Shown one piece after another: positions 32,507-47,044 of a stretch of DNA of 64,000 nt. Source of the DNA: Apostichopus japonicus (taxonomy: Eukaryota; Echinodermata; Holothuroidea; Aspidochirotida; Stichopodidae); contig NC_092579.1 of assembly GCF_037975245.1 (NCBI RefSeq), forward strand, positions 20,592,666-20,656,665, given 5' to 3'. The position numbers were made by a program, and so were the translations under genes. Positions within the stretch are counted from its first letter, which is position 1. Every line of letters begins with the position of its first letter. The notes below the pieces were generated by a model that worked only from the letters and a program-made list of their open reading frames with translations, had not been told where the DNA came from and made no database searches.

Positions 32507-35500
32507 TCCAAACAGCTAAGTAAAACCTTGTTCCTTTTGGGAGATAGAATATAGGTACGGCAGTCGTGTCGGACAGCTGTCGTTTTGTAAATCTGCGAGA
32601 GATCATAGTGCCACTAGGATCCGAAAAGTTTTTCACTTTCTAAAAAGTGTTGACACTGAAATCAGTGTCATCATTACTGTAAGTCATGTTTAACAGTTTC
32701 GATATTTTAGATTCAGTGTTCTCAAAACCCACCTACATTAATATATAAAAACTAAACATTGCAAACAATACAGCCAGAAGCCTTAAAGCTTTGAGGCATT
32801 TGTGGCTTGATGTTGCCATGTTTGTCAGTGGATCAAATCTTCCGTCTGGCATGTCAGGAAACATTTAATGCGATATCTCCGAAATGGAGCATTATTCTTC
32901 TTAGCTGTTTGAGGGAAGTAGTTCATTACATTTATCTCTATAAATCTCATAGATCAATGACGATGGTTTGTGTTTGTGTCTCCTTTAACACAGCTTTTTG
33001 CGTTCTGTTGCTGTTTTCCCATCCTTTTGACATGTCCATCAAGTTTTTTTACATAATGTTCTCGTCACGAAACAGCAAACTAATTTATTAGCCAAGTTTT
33101 TTTTTTCCTGCTGAGAGCATTAATTTGGCGAGTAATTAAGGACTTCTGCAGATAATGAGTAGTGTGTCTTCCGACAGGTTCCTCATTTAAAATTGATCCC
33201 ATGCAGTTCCCCAAGTCCACTAGTTTGAATTCAACCAAACAGTGAATAGCTAACATGCTTATTTATGAGCCGTTGCTTAAAATAGATTCATTCACAGCAA
33301 TTTAATCTGTATAGGTTAAATAAAGATTTGATGCTTTTAAGAACAAATCTAGGGTAGACAATAACTATAACAATACTTTTATGATACTTCCTTTGCATTT
33401 TAAAGCAGATTTTTGAGTTGATTTTAATCAGTCTTTGGTGTAGTTGTCACTGACAGTTTCCGTCAAAGTATGGTTTAAGTTCTTGCTGGACAGGTAGTCA
33501 AGTTTCAAGTATTCAAAATGTGAAGGAAGAAAATGTCCCATGTTTCTTACATGTAATTAATTAGAACTAAATGGAAAACTGTCTGAAATGAATGTCGGGA
33601 AACAAATGGAATCCTTGTTTAATTGCAAATTAAACTTTATTTCCTTGATAAATTACCATATACAGAAGGTCACCCGTAATGGTAAAGTTAGTGTTATCAA
33701 TTACAATGGAATTTTGGGAAATACAGAGTAGGTTTGATAAATTAGCATCTATCTAATATGCCTTCGAGTAGTTGCTTTATGACGGTGGCTTTTGAGAATG
33801 TTGGAATTGAGCGAACTGTGCTGTTTCTGAACATATCATTTATCCCTAGAAAGCACAAGTATCAACAAAGAGAGATTGAGGGGGGGGGGGGAGGGAGAGG
33901 GGTGATGGTTTGAATTGTGTACAGTAGTACTGTACTTCCATGGATAAATAGTTACTGTACTCATTGCACTAGAGTACAGTACCTTTCTGTCAAATACTGT
34001 ATGTGGGTTGTTGTTTGCTAATACACAGTGTTACCCGTGACTGTTCCCGAGAATGGGCACCATTTGATGAGAAATTTAACTACAGTCAAACCCATCAGAT
34101 ATTGCACAGTAAAGTTAATTGTACAGAGTGCACTAGAGGGCAAACATTGATCACCCAAGGTTTTTCCAGAGTTTTCATTTCCACTGTGGTTGTTTTTCCC
34201 ATTCAAAAGGCACAACTGAGCAGGGTGAGTAAGCAGGCAGCAATATGCATGGTTGGTGTTCTCATGGCCTCTGATTGCCAGTGCTGTATTAAATTACCCA
34301 GTGACCTGCCAGCAGCATTTATAACTGCTATGGTCTGTATAGGAGGTACTGTACTGTACATGTACTGTACATAGAAGTAGTGATCTTGTCTGTTAATGTT
34401 GTGGTCTAGATTCAAAGCTTCCTTCAGCTAGTATGTTACGATAGTGACTGCTATCTCTGCAAAAGGCTTCTGAGGCTCTGCATGCAGAAGTTTTCTCCCT
34501 GTATTACAATTCTCTACCTCACTGTGGACTACTGTATATCCAAATGATATGAGTGTTGAGTATCTATGCTTGGAATGGGGAGGTGGGTCATGTAATGTCA
34601 CTCAACACCTACAGTACAGTATCCAGACAATTCATATCAGTTGACAATGTTGGGTTTGTGTTTTAATGTTATGTGGAGACAGGTAAGTTATAGTTACTAC
34701 AATATAGGAATTCATACTAGAAAAGTATTTTTTACCTTTTTGGAACGTCATACAGTATGTGTAACATCTGTCTACCAAACTTTGTAATATACTTCCTCAC
34801 TGCATAAATACTGTAATGTCTTCAATTTTACAGCTCTCTTAATGGATTCCCTGTACTGTAAGTACTATACTGTGCAGTACCATATTATGTACAGTACAGC
34901 ACTACAGTCAGCATAGTGATGGTTGGTAGTTGCTATGCAAATAGTACTGCATGAGTTCTCAGTCTTCAAAATTGCAAGAATGTTGTGGCAGTGAGGACAA
35001 AACTCTCTTGGTGGACAACATTGAAGCATGAGCAGAATGATTCATGTTGCTGTGTTCAATGATTCATTTATATACAACATTCTATCGGTATGTAGTTGCT
35101 GCCATTATCACTGCAGATCATGTAAGTTTTACACCCTTGCTGTGACTAATGGAATTGCTCATGAAATGAACAAACAGAAAACAAACGATCTTTAACAGAT
35201 TGTGAAAACTTCAAAGCTTAAGTCATGAAAGCAAGTTGCCAGTTTGTTCAACATGTTATGGTATACTCTGCCAACTAACAAGGTTTCCTGAGTAGTACAC
35301 TGTATGCTACAGTAATATTATTGAATTAGTATTCAATATTTGATATTTCAACAAAAATATTTGTGACCTCCCATTAATTTGTCCCCAAATGGAAAAAGCT
35401 TACAAATATCAAGTGGCAGTGGCTTAACAAAACTACTGATATAAAATACTGCCAAGTATTAGAAATAGTGCTCATTATTATCATACAAATTTAATACTGA

Positions 35501-38330
35501 TCAAGGATGTTTGGTTCTGTCTTTCAAGAGGGTAACATAGAGGGCCCCATTTGCATTGCTGTGCTTGTAGAATGAAAAGTGTGCACTTGCCAGCTCTAGT
35601 ACTGTACATACTGTACATCATGTTAGCACATGAAGAATTTATACACACTTGTAGCTTCTAAGGTTTTAGCATAATATGTAGCTGCTGCTGTAATATACTG
35701 GATAGAATTTCCAGTGGATTCATCCTACTGTACTGTACAAAAGGCCTCATGAAAATATAAGTCTTGAGTTTTCTGTTTAAGAGAGGCACAGTGTTGTTCA
35801 AAGACTGCATAGGTTTCTCTTCCTCCATCTTTCATCACGTATGATTATGAATTTGTGGAATACAGTACCAGGCTTGGTGAGTACCAGTGAAGTTTCCTAC
35901 TGTAGGAAATATAGTATGTGGTTACCATTGGTATGGGAATTAATCAATTAATTCTCCAAACCTTTATTCTTTCTGTGTTTTTTGAGTGGGAAGGAGAAAG
36001 GGTGGGGAGGGTGGGGGGGGGGGTGACGGGGATGGAACTACTTGTGCAATGATCCTCATATCCTTGTAGAGTTGACTGGAAGCAATGTGCAGATACAGGA
36101 TGCATCAATGTAAGTAATGAATTACCCAAACAATGAAGCATTTAGTGAAGCCACAAATCCTCTGTAATCCTGCTTGGCTTGACAGTTACACCACCTGGGA
36201 TTTATTTCATGCCTGCAGTTCAATAAGAAAGTACACTTTTTTTTCAGTTTTAGTGAGACATTTGAGTTGAAATTTCATGTAGTGCATGTCTATGATATAG
36301 CTGTACTTTCTTCGCATTTATGACGGTCTTTATCTGACAAGGAATACAATACATTATTTCACGAAATATTTAGATAGTTTACTGTACCGTAGCATACAGT
36401 CAACACAGCTTGGCTGAGGTATTCATGTGCCGCCAACTTTACTCTTCCCTTGCTCTGAGTAAAATAGTATTTGCTTGCTTATAAAGGTTAATGTGATGCA
36501 ATTTTGCATTAAAATTGATAACATTTGTCATTTGCACGATCCTTAAAGGGGGAAGTGGAGGGGGTTGGGGGTGCTGGACTTACAATAGGCAGAATTTTCA
36601 GTCTTGATATATGATAGACAAAGGCAAAAAAGAGTGCTAGTATGTTGCAATATATAGCTATTTTGCTTTTCAAGACATGTACAAAATGCTTAACCTCTGG
36701 GATGCTACTTTAAAGTGCTAAATTTAATGATGACCTCATCAGCTCCTTGGTGCAGGAGGCCTAAATGTTTATGCTTATCCAATGTTTTATCAATTCTAAT
36801 AACTCAACCGAAACAACTGCATATGTACAGTAACCTGCCGAGCATCCTCCGATAACATTGAACAACTCTGTCCTTGACAAATTGCGATGATGCGTTGTAA
36901 ATTTATGTTATTTGAGGCCATAAATACAATCTTATATTTTCCTAAATGAATTTTGTGTTGCAAATATGAGGAAGTGACCTAATAGTCTGTTTGTTAGACT
37001 ATTGTCAGTAGTCTAGATGTCTGATTTGTGAGCCTCAGATGTTTTGAAATGGATTACTTCTCACAATAGAAATATAACCTGACTGTAGTGTTTGTCAACA
37101 TTTGAAACACTCAGTACAAATTATGAAATTTAATTTGAGCCTGAAGTCATCCTTGTACGTTTGGAGTTACCTACAGTAAGTGTAATAGAGCATATAAATT
37201 CCTCACAGTGGATCAATCATCAGTTTGCCCCTCGATCATCAGCAAGAAGAAAGGTCTGCAAAAAAATGGGGGCAGTTTTGTGAATAGTATTGTAGATCTA
37301 TAAGGAGAGTGTTGGGGGTGGAGGGGGGGGTTAGAAGGAATGGAGGGAGGGAAATGTGACCTAAGTTCCATGAATGTAACATTGCTAATATTGTACGGGT
37401 GTACGTGTTCATCACTAAATAGCCTCCTCACCCAAGTAATATATGTCTGTGAATAAACTACCTTTCTTACTGCATCTACACAATGTACAGTACTCTATCT
37501 GGTTTGCGCCGCCAAGTTTTGAAATTCTTTGATCGATAAGGCAAACCGTTCAACTGAAGACAGCTGGACATAGCTACAGTACCACTGTAATTCAGCGTGC
37601 AAACGTTTGAGCGCAAAGGTACTCCACTCTATCCGACCTACTGTTGTTTATCAGGGAATCTGCCCGTGTGTAGCTATACCTTGGTCTAATTAATTTCCAG
37701 GGCTTCTGTTTGCGAGTACTGTACAGTAGCTTTATAGGATTCATTCAAACATGAAACTGATGGAAAAGGTTGAATGACTTTGAAAAGAAATTACATATGG
37801 TGGTTTATTGTGCAACCCTGAATACTTGGAAATTTATGGAAAGATGGTCTCATTCAGTGTATTTTAATTAATAATCATGATCTTATCAGAAATAAGTTAA
37901 TAATATTTATCAAAGGTATCTTTTGTAAAAGCTTAATATTAAAATGTTCGCTGTAGGGTCGTGTATGACTACACACTAATTAATGAACCATGAGGTCTGA
38001 GTTTACTCGCTCGAACTTTTTTGAAAACAGCAAATTTAGGTATTTTTAGCTGGAAAGGTAATCCTGAGGTTACTGCTCGATTTGAATGATATTTTCAACT
38101 TTTGTCTCGCTGATTAGTTTGAACTTTTGTCATAAATGGTGAGGGTACTGTTCATACTTTAGTGCGAAGTCAATTTCAGACTAATAAATTAATTGTTCCA
38201 CCACAGTCATTAATTTCATCTAGATACATAGTGCCATAAAATCTCTGTGAAATGACTGAGATCATGCAGAGCATTCTGTCTGCAGACATTAAAGTTCCAG
38301 ATATGACGAAAAAGAAAAAAAATTCTCGCT

Positions 38331-38413
38331 GTGAGGGAAGGTTGTTTCATAAGCATAGATCCATATTATATAGTGAGGGAAGGTTATTTCATAAGCATAG
38401 ATCTATATTATAA
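38331..38413. repeat. 42-bp tandem duplication
   Basis: GTGAGGGAAGGTT begins at 38331 and 38373. Both copies continue TTTCATAAGCATAGATC.ATA with few differences. Confidence 0.88.
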
Positions 38414-38637
38414 TACATATATCTGGTTTTCTTTCTGCTGAGTAAAATATTCTCGTCTGAGGTGGCCAAAGGAATTCCCACAAAGAACGTACTTTAGACC
38501 CTCCGTTTTCTTCATCGATTGTGTTTGACAACCAAATCAGCTTTCTTACAGGGAAACACTTTTTAGAGTTAAAACTTTGTGTAGCAGTTTTGATGGCTCT
38601 GAATTTTGTCTCTTTAATTTACGAGTGACGAGTTTAC

Positions 38638-38780
38638 CTGTCTCCTCACAACCTTAGCACCTCATTCTACCGTGCCAAGTATGCCCTCTTTAACACTGTG
38701 CACCCTCAACGACCGGCTCCCCCGGTCGTTGCCCTCCTTCTCATTCTACCATCCAAAGTGTCTACACATGTTTTTTTCGT
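38638..38780 (-). repeat. dispersed repeat copy, left arm of inverted pair
   Basis: About 140 bases running from TGTCTCCTCACAACCTTAGC to the TCTACACATG region. It is the imperfect reverse complement of 39315-39464. Shared blocks include CCTCACAACCTTAGCAC, AACACTGTGC/AACACAGTGC and TTCTCATTCTACCAT. Related sequence is at 61078 and 62065. Confidence 0.7.
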
Positions 38781-39314
38781 ATTGGAAAAATTTATTACGG
38801 AATTCGCCCAGAAAGATACCTTGGAAAGTACTATCACGCCTGTGTAAAAGACTGCTATACATCTTTGGACAGATACAAATACATATAAACAACCGATCAG
38901 AAATGTCAAAGAAAACCTTTGGTGTGGAATATTCTAGTCTGACTCTGATTGTTGTTGAGTGTGTTGTTATCTTTGACATTAACTTTGTGTCATAAACAAT
39001 GCCATTTTAAGGCAGATTAGTACTACACAGCATACAGTACTCTACACAGTGCAGTGTCCATGCAGTATATCGTATTATCTCATTACTTGCAATTGATTCC
39101 ACCACCACAGTACAACAACCCCTGTGACATAATCGATTGCATTTTAACGAAGCTCAACGCACAGAACTCAGAGAAGGGGAGAATAAAGCACACAATTCAT
39201 TTTGAGCTAATTACAGAGTACTACTTAGTGCTTTTCCAGACAATATAAACTCTCATAATACAGTATTATGAAGATGTATTATGAAGATGAAATCCGATGG
39301 GAAGAAAATCCACT

Positions 39315-39464
39315 CGAAAAATACGTGTGCAGCCTCGTTGAATGGTAGAATGAGAAGGAAGGGCAATGACCGGAGGGGCCGGTTATAGAGGGCGCACTGT
39401 GTTAAAAGGTTACCGGTTCACTCTAGGCAGGGTAGACCGAGAGTGCTAAGGTTGTGAGGAGACA
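39315..39464 (+). repeat. dispersed repeat copy, right arm of inverted pair
   Basis: It carries ATGGTAGAATGAGAAGGAAG and ends GCTAAGGTTGTGAGGAGAC, pairing with the arm at 38638-38780 across about 535 bases. The pair could be a palindromic transposon end or two opposite insertions of one family. Confidence 0.7.
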
Positions 39465-40750
39465 AGTACAAGCTCATCTCTCATAAATATCCAAACCAAT
39501 GTTTTGGAATGTATACAGTATTATGAAGATGCATGGTCAGTGCTTTATTACAGGCCACTGAACAATAGCAGGGTTTCACCAGGGATTTCTAGTGTGAGAG
39601 GGCAGTAACTGGTTTGTGACCCGGTGGAGGGGGAGGGGGGTCTGGGGGCCTTGATCGCCCAGAAAATTTTGTTAAACATCCATTAGAATGTCAATCATCC
39701 TAACAAAAAATTAGATAAAAATGCTATGTTCAAAAGATAAAAAATATAGGCAGAAGAACTTTTATATGTTTCTATAATTTAGTGTTCACAGTCAATTTTT
39801 CAATGTCAGATGATGGCATGGGTTAATAAAGTTGTATTGCAATCATTGCATGTTTTATATTTCTTTGAAACAGTGGGGCAGCAAGTTTGGTAGTATTTTT
39901 GTGGTTGCAAAACACAAACAGTTGGCCACCTCACAAAATGAATACCAGGGGATATCCTGAAATGATTGTGCAAGTTACAGTCCACCACCCTGCGGTATAC
40001 AGTATATTATGTCTGTTAGACTTGTTCAGTTCTGTATGTCACAGTACATTACATTATGTTCTTATATACTGTTAATTGGTTTTAGGCCGCTTATACTCAA
40101 AAATTTAATTTGTCTCATAAGGTTGTTCCCCACTCCCACCCTACCCCACCCAACCCCCCAACACTGAAAAAATGAAAGTAATGAAAAAGGGAGAAAGAAA
40201 GAAAGAGTTTTTGATTTTAAATGAACAGCACCATTGTTGCTTGTGCTGTAGGTCTTACAAGTAATGGAGACGACGAGTCATGATGTTGGAAATTCTATCA
40301 TCATTTCATTAAATGATACTTAATTAGCAAGTACTTGATGTTTGCATTCCATTGTGAAAAATGTCAATATCCAGATAATTTCATACAGTTACTTTACATG
40401 CATAAAAATGACGCATATTTAAAGTTAATTAAAGACCAAAAAACAAAAAATACTTGAAATGAAACTCTGAGTAAATTACAGCTTTTAATGCATCCGTCGT
40501 GTTTGATGTCCAGAGTTGTTTGTGGGAGAGAATTATCAAAGATAAAAACGAGAATGCCTACCCTTGCAACATTTTGACGTGCATTTCTCGTTTTCTCGTT
40601 TTGCATAAAGTGCGAAGGCATTTTGCTGCTGCCCTGATACAAAATGCATCAAAGATTTTCTATAAGGATCCTGGGAATGAAAATTAGATGGACAGACTGA
40701 TTATAGTACAAGTTAAAAGTCACACCATATCTGCCGTAGTCAGCCAAGAA

Positions 40751-40772
40751 AGAGCGAGAGAGAGAGAGAGAG
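40751..40772 (+). repeat. (GA)n microsatellite
   Basis: About ten GA repeats with one interruption at the left end. Confidence 0.9.
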
Positions 40773-42044
40773 GTGGAGAAAGATGTGCCTCAGAGCTAAA
40801 TCATCTCACGGAGGCTGTGCAGGTTATCTCCGTCAAGAAAAAATTGGTAGCGTCAGCCTTGGTTGCGAGCCTTCTTTTTTTCCCCTCTTTTTTTTTCTTT
40901 TTTCTTCGATCAAGGCAGCTGCACAGTATCAACAGTGTAAGAAATGAATGCATATATACATTAGGACCAGTGTGTGTGTGATCAAGAGCTCTGCTCGGAC
41001 TGTGTTTATAATGCTATTGGGTCATTGTCATGCAGACGCTCTCTGTCATGTGATATTGAGTTGCCATGACAGCACATAGTAGTGTGACTCACTCACGTAT
41101 AATAATCTTGCTTATATTGTAGACCTGGGCAGATGGGTGCAAGGAATCCCAGGCATCATTGTCACATCTGATAGAGGAATGTCTGCAATGGAGAATTTAA
41201 AACCATAGTATATATAAAAAAAAAATACAAATCACAGACAGGGTTGATAACTTGAGAGGGCGGTGCGGTGTAACCTTAGCGACCATGTAAAGAAATGACT
41301 GTTTCCTGTTTCCTGGACGAGTTTCTCTGGCACTTGTTAATGTACATGCCAGCTCAACTCGGGGATTCCACTTGGCAAGTGCTCTCAGCACCATGTCCTT
41401 GTTGATGGTGACTTTTTCACTGACATACAGTAGTGTAAGATCTTTCTTGTAAACGGTACAGTACATATTGTATTGTACACATTGTATAAACACTGTACCG
41501 GAGCTAGCAAGTTAGACCATGGGAGTATTAATACATCCATCTGTAGACCTTGATAGTGTAGTCTTAATAGTTGATGATTGTACAGTAGAATCATCAGTAC
41601 CTGTAATCCTGATACCACTGTTTACAAGCCTGTCAGAGCCAATATTTTTGTTTGCTCTTAAAAATTTGTAGTAGAGATGACAAAAGCTGGTAGAATTAGG
41701 GAAATTTACAATTTACGTCCACTCCTCTATTACCTTTTTCTACATGCACTCCAATAAACACTCGTCTAAGAACTGTTTGCATTACATTGGACCTCCGATG
41801 ACCCCACTGTACTAGGTCACCGCCATCTTTCTACCCAATCTACCATTCAGAATACCTGAAGTTTCTTCCCACTTCCAATATCATGTTGTTCTACATTAAT
41901 CCGTAGATTTTCTTGAAACCCTTCAAGAAATGGGTGGGATCCGGAAGGTTCCATGATGCAAGTTGCTGTCGATCTATGGACACACTGGTATTATGCTAAC
42001 GGTGCTCAGAACTTGAGAGCTTGCAAGTGTTTACTGTAGCTCCC

Positions 42045-42112
42045 GCTCGAGCGTACCCTAGATTCACTCGAGCCTAGCCTAGATTCACTGAGTCTAGATT
42101 CACTCGATCTTG
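42045..42112 (+). repeat. short tandem repeat of CTAGATTCACTCGAG-like units
   Basis: CTAGATTCACT occurs three times in 68 bases (about 42058, 42080, 42095) with variable CGAGCCTAGC or GAGT linkers. Confidence 0.7.
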
Positions 42113-44742
42113 ATAATGAAACTGAAATTCAGCTGGTATTGTTAAACAACATCAAAGCATGGTATTGCTTTGAAATTACATCACCTTACAGTCTATGAGT
42201 GATATCAAATATGAATCAGAGATCCAGATGATCAAAGATAATAAAGCTGACCACAGACAACATGTCCACATAAGAGAAAGGGTGGTGGATCAATGTTCAA
42301 CAAAAGAACATTGCACAAACCTGACAAGGTCATGATCATTGTTCACAAATCAGGTAGCTATTCTATAGTGCAGACCCCCTTAAACTCACACCAGTCGGTG
42401 TTTATGTCGAAGTGGCGAGCACAAGTAACTGTAGATCTTGTGTTGTGTGATTCCCAGATTTACACTGCAATCTTTGTGGCCCATGCGGGTTGAGGGTCCT
42501 CCCACATAGGGAGATCCGGATTGAGGGATCTGAGCATGCAAGTGTTCGAACTACAAAGTTGGTTGCCCTTGTAGTATTAGATGTCTCCTTTTACAGTGTT
42601 CTCAAATGCTAAAACTTATAGATATACTGTATTGTAAAGGAAAGGCATTCATAGGGTCATAACACATTAGAAACAACAGACAAGAGTACAGTAACTGTAC
42701 CACTCTACGGTTCTTTCTCATGTTGTGGTATGACGATTATCTTTTCGATTTGTGCACATCATGAAGCTTTTTTTTCTTTCAAGATTGTAAACAGATTCTA
42801 AATCTTTTTTTCTATTCAAAGGTACAGTATCTCTTTGAGTGGATCCTACTGTGGAGCTTGACCGTGTAACTTGATGTTCAAAAACTGTTACCGTACTTGG
42901 GTAAGTTCATAAAGTATAGAGGGCGACTGTCAGTAACTATATTCCGGTTTTCTTTCGGTTCATTCTACATCTCTGGAATGCTCCTTTAAAGCTAAAGGTG
43001 CCGATTTAGGTGGCTCCTCTCTCCTCAGTGCTGGCTGTTACATGTTGAGCTGTTAATCCATTGTTTCATAAACTACAGTATAATAACTCAGTCAAAGCAT
43101 GTCCTTTCATTTGACCAATATCCCACCCTGGGATGAGAAGTTAACACCATTCGCACTTTGACATATTTGTGATGCAATGTAAACATGTTATTCGATCCCC
43201 TAAAAGGCTTATGTTTTCCTATTGAGCTTTGTGTTGCATCTGAGGAAACTGACCTGATGGTATCTGCACCATTGTTAAACTACTGTAAAAGCTGCAGCTA
43301 CTTTATCTGATGAGCCAAGGGTCACTTGAACTCATTTCCTAAAAATTAAAAGTGGTTTTAAAATGCTTGTAAATCGACTTACAGCAGTGGTTTTTAATGG
43401 TCTACGTCACAACATATCAGTCATAAGTCACAAACCATGAGCTTTTCAATCAGGACTGAGCCACGACCCAACAGACACCCTCAAAAGTACAGTATTTTGT
43501 GACCCACTGATGAGTCACACCCATAGTTTGTGGACCCCCCCCCCTCCCCCGCCTAAGTACTGCAGTCATACAGTACAATATTTGACGTTTCTTTATAAAT
43601 ATTATTATTTATAGCTTTGTGTGCTTGATAAGTCACGTTTTGCATCAAATAATGACATAATAGTTGAAAGTTGGAAGATGTGATTATTATCAACATTCAA
43701 AGTAACTGTCGAGAATGGAATCAGATTCATTAGTCACTTGTTCTTTAACCTTAATTGAGTAGAAAATTACATTTAGTTTGATCTATTTGTAATGTAGTTA
43801 AAGAGTTTACAATACACTGTACAGTTCAGTAGGTTTAGTCAAGTTGTCTACTATACCAAGTGCACAAAACACTACTGTCATGTACATCTGTTGGAGAATC
43901 CAAGTCAGTTTGTGGGAAGGAAGAAGGTTAAAGGTCACTTGGAAAATCTAGAAAATTGAAACTGAATTCCTGCGAGATGTCTCTTCTCTCAGTAGTTGCT
44001 CTCAGAGTTCATAAATTTCCAATCTTGGGCAACATGTTTTTCATAAATTTCCAGTACAATTTCAATTTTCTAGTCAGTTAAATGCCATGCCCCAGATTTT
44101 TTTTTCTTTCTCAGAATATCTTCAGTTCACAAATGAGGATCATCTTACTGTTTTACAGTATTAGTGAATACCATCTGGGTTGTTGTTTTAAATGCAGTAC
44201 ATAGAGCCATACCTATAAACTCTCTAATAAACGTAAAAACTGCTTTTTGGATCTGATGAGTTGAACCAGTTTGATACAGCTCTACGGTAACTACAAAGAT
44301 AGATTATTCTTGAGCTGAGGCAATCGAGGGTGCTATTTTTCAGCTGAACTAGACTTCCAAATTAAAAGCATTTACACTTACCTAAAATGAGGTCAACTTG
44401 TTCCTTGGATGAACCCCAATCCTGTGATATCTTTGAGGTTTTTCAGGGGGCAACAGGTTTATATTTACACTGTTTACTTGATGTCAGTAAAGGTACACAG
44501 TTTAACCTTTTTCTTGTTGTCTGTTAATGTTTATCTTCTTGCATATCATTAAGTTAATACTGCTCTTCCTACAACCTTAAATATTGCAAAGAATATTGGG
44601 CCTGTGTGATGCTGCATTGGAACAATCTAATTTAAGCTTTAGCCATTGTTAAGATTGGTCAAAACTGAGCAAGAAAGAGAAGATAGGATTACCATGTCAC
44701 ACTATTGTTAAGTTAAAGTCATTACTGCTATAAGAACTAATG

Positions 44743-45937
44743 TAGTGTTTACACGGGTCCAAAAATCGGGAACCGGGTACCCGAGGGCCGTTACCCGTCG
44801 GGTATCCGGGTACCCGGAAAAAATTGTTTACCCTCGTGTATCACGATTTTCAAGAAATTACATATTGGATGCTGTAATAAATGCATTATATTCTCTAATG
44901 ACAATGTTTTCATGTTCAAATACGTAGGTGTAAGATAAGGTATAAAACCCTCCTCAATAATATTTATTTGCTTTTGTTTCTTTCACTAACTCGTTAATAA
45001 ATTAATTATTTAATTATAATTAGCATTACTACTAACATCGCACTGCCGCCGCTGCTTATGCTTGCTCGTGCACGTCTATTGGATCAAACCATATAAATAT
45101 CCAATTTAGTTGTTACTACTACTACTATTTATTATGCAGGCCCAGGGTTCGCATTTGCCGCGATATTGCGCGATTCGCGCAAAGTGATCGCATTTGGAAT
45201 AAACGATTAGTAAAAAGCCACTTGCGATTTCTATTTTTTAGTTATCCCGTGTATAATCCATAAAAATCTCGTAAAATTCCTTGTCAGCCTTTCCTTCTAT
45301 ATGAAATAAACGAATGAGTAAATAATTATTTCTTCCACATGGTAGCCTAACACCACACTAAGTCAATGAGAAATCTAGCTTAGCCTAACCATCTGTTTAT
45401 TTGCTGAAGTTGTGACGCAGTTATAAGACATCCATGGAATACTTTCGTTATTGCTGTTACGTTCCACCACATGGTTGCCTAACACCACACTAAGTCAATG
45501 GGGGTAATCTAGCCTAGCCATCTGTTTATTAGCTGAAATTGTGACCCAGTTATAAGATATCCATGGAAAACTTTCGTTATTGCTGTTATCTTCGACCACA
45601 TGGTAGCCTAACAACACACTAAGTCAATGGGAAGTCTGCCTAACCATCGGTTTGCATTTTTTTTTTCTTCTTTTAAATCACACTTTGCGTAGGATTCGGG
45701 TAATAAATTAGGAACCGGGTTGTATCACGTTGGGCGGGTATTTTCATTATTGCTGTTATCTTCGAACACATTGTAGCCTAACACCACACTAAGTCAATGG
45801 GAAATCTGCCTAACCGTCGGTTTGTCAATTTTTTTTTTTTTAAATCACTTTGCGTAGGATTCGGGTAATAAATTAGGAACCGGGTAGTATCACGTCGGGC
45901 GGGTACCCGGGTACCCGGATAACCCGTGCAAACACTA
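44743..45937. mobile_element. 1195-bp non-autonomous hAT transposon with perfect 8-bp TSD
   Basis: The ends are TAGTGTTTACACGGGT (44743-44758) and the inverted TAGTGTTTGCACGGGT at the right end, one mismatch in 16. AACTAATG precedes (44735-44742) and follows (45938-45945) the element exactly, an 8-bp target duplication diagnostic of hAT-type insertion. Subterminal regions are packed with GGGTACCCGG/CCGGGTACCC words, probable transposase-binding sites. No transposase ORF is present. Confidence 0.92.
45330..45860. repeat. four diverged tandem units inside the hAT element
   Basis: GTAGCCTAACACCACACTAA-like blocks followed by GTCAATG occur near 45344, 45473, 45602 and 45774. The first two units share a longer downstream block, and the last two share another (TTTGCGTAGGATTCGGGTAA). 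This indicates stepwise internal duplication. Confidence 0.8.
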
Positions 45938-47044
45938 AACTAATGGCAGCGTTTTTCCAATTTTACTTTTGGTTCTTGTGTTGAGTGACAAAGGAGTCAC
46001 TGTTCTTAAGTATGGTACAAAGAATGACTGGAATGTAGTTTATTCCAATTGAGTTTATTCCTATTGTACATGTACAATAATACAATTCATACTGTACTTA
46101 CTTTTCACACAACGACTGATCTTTAGCACAACACTTGTACAGTATTTATATATGTATACTGTGTATGTGCTAAGCATAACTGTAGAAAACTCGTACCCAT
46201 CGCATCACACGCTTCAAAATGTTCCACTATATCGTCGTTGCCTTCGCAATATCGAAAAACGGAGTAAGGGATAAATTTCAGTGGAGTTGGCCGTAGCGAA
46301 AGGTGATAACAGCAATTTTCACTCTGCATAAATCAAACAAATAAATCTGCCAGATGCCGTTAGAATTCCAACTTTTGCTTCTTGCGTATATATTGTAAAT
46401 AAGGCCACTTGTGCTGTATGTATAGTATAGGTTAGGCTGCTGAGATTATTGTACTTGATTGACATGAAGTAACCTAAGGTTTTTGAGAAGAATTTGTTGT
46501 TAGCAAGGCACTGTGAATGACAGCTCTTTCCAGAAATCATGTGCAAAGGTTCACATGTTTGTAGGCCTACACTAATTATCAAGGAAACTTTATGTCAGGA
46601 CCAAGGTTAGGTATATGACTTTTTATTAGCTGGTTAATATGTTTTGTGTATTAAACTGTGACGATTATAACGCACAGTTAGGGTTATAGCAGGCCAACTC
46701 TCTTAGAACATTTGAACCTCTGCTAAAGTAATTTCCTTTTTTTTCTTCTTCATATACAGAAGCTTTTTTTGGCATCTCAGAGTGACATGTATTATAATTT
46801 GGTGTCATGATTGAACCTGATGAGAAGTTTTAATGTACAATTATAATTATCTTAGCCTCCGTATATAGTACATGAAATATTTAAATACACATGTACAATA
46901 TGAAGGCTCCTTTAAAGTTGCCCAGCGCTTGAAAAAGCTCTTTGTCACCAAGTACAGTATGGTTGGCTGTGGTATGTTTGGTATGGCGGACTTATTGTTT
47001 TGATAATTCTCTGAGAATCAACTTACCATCCCTCCCATCACCAG

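Noticed and set aside
34003-34374. 123-codon + strand ORF
   Set aside because: No domain, no splice support, no codon pattern, and TACTGTAC words inside it match the surrounding non-coding DNA.
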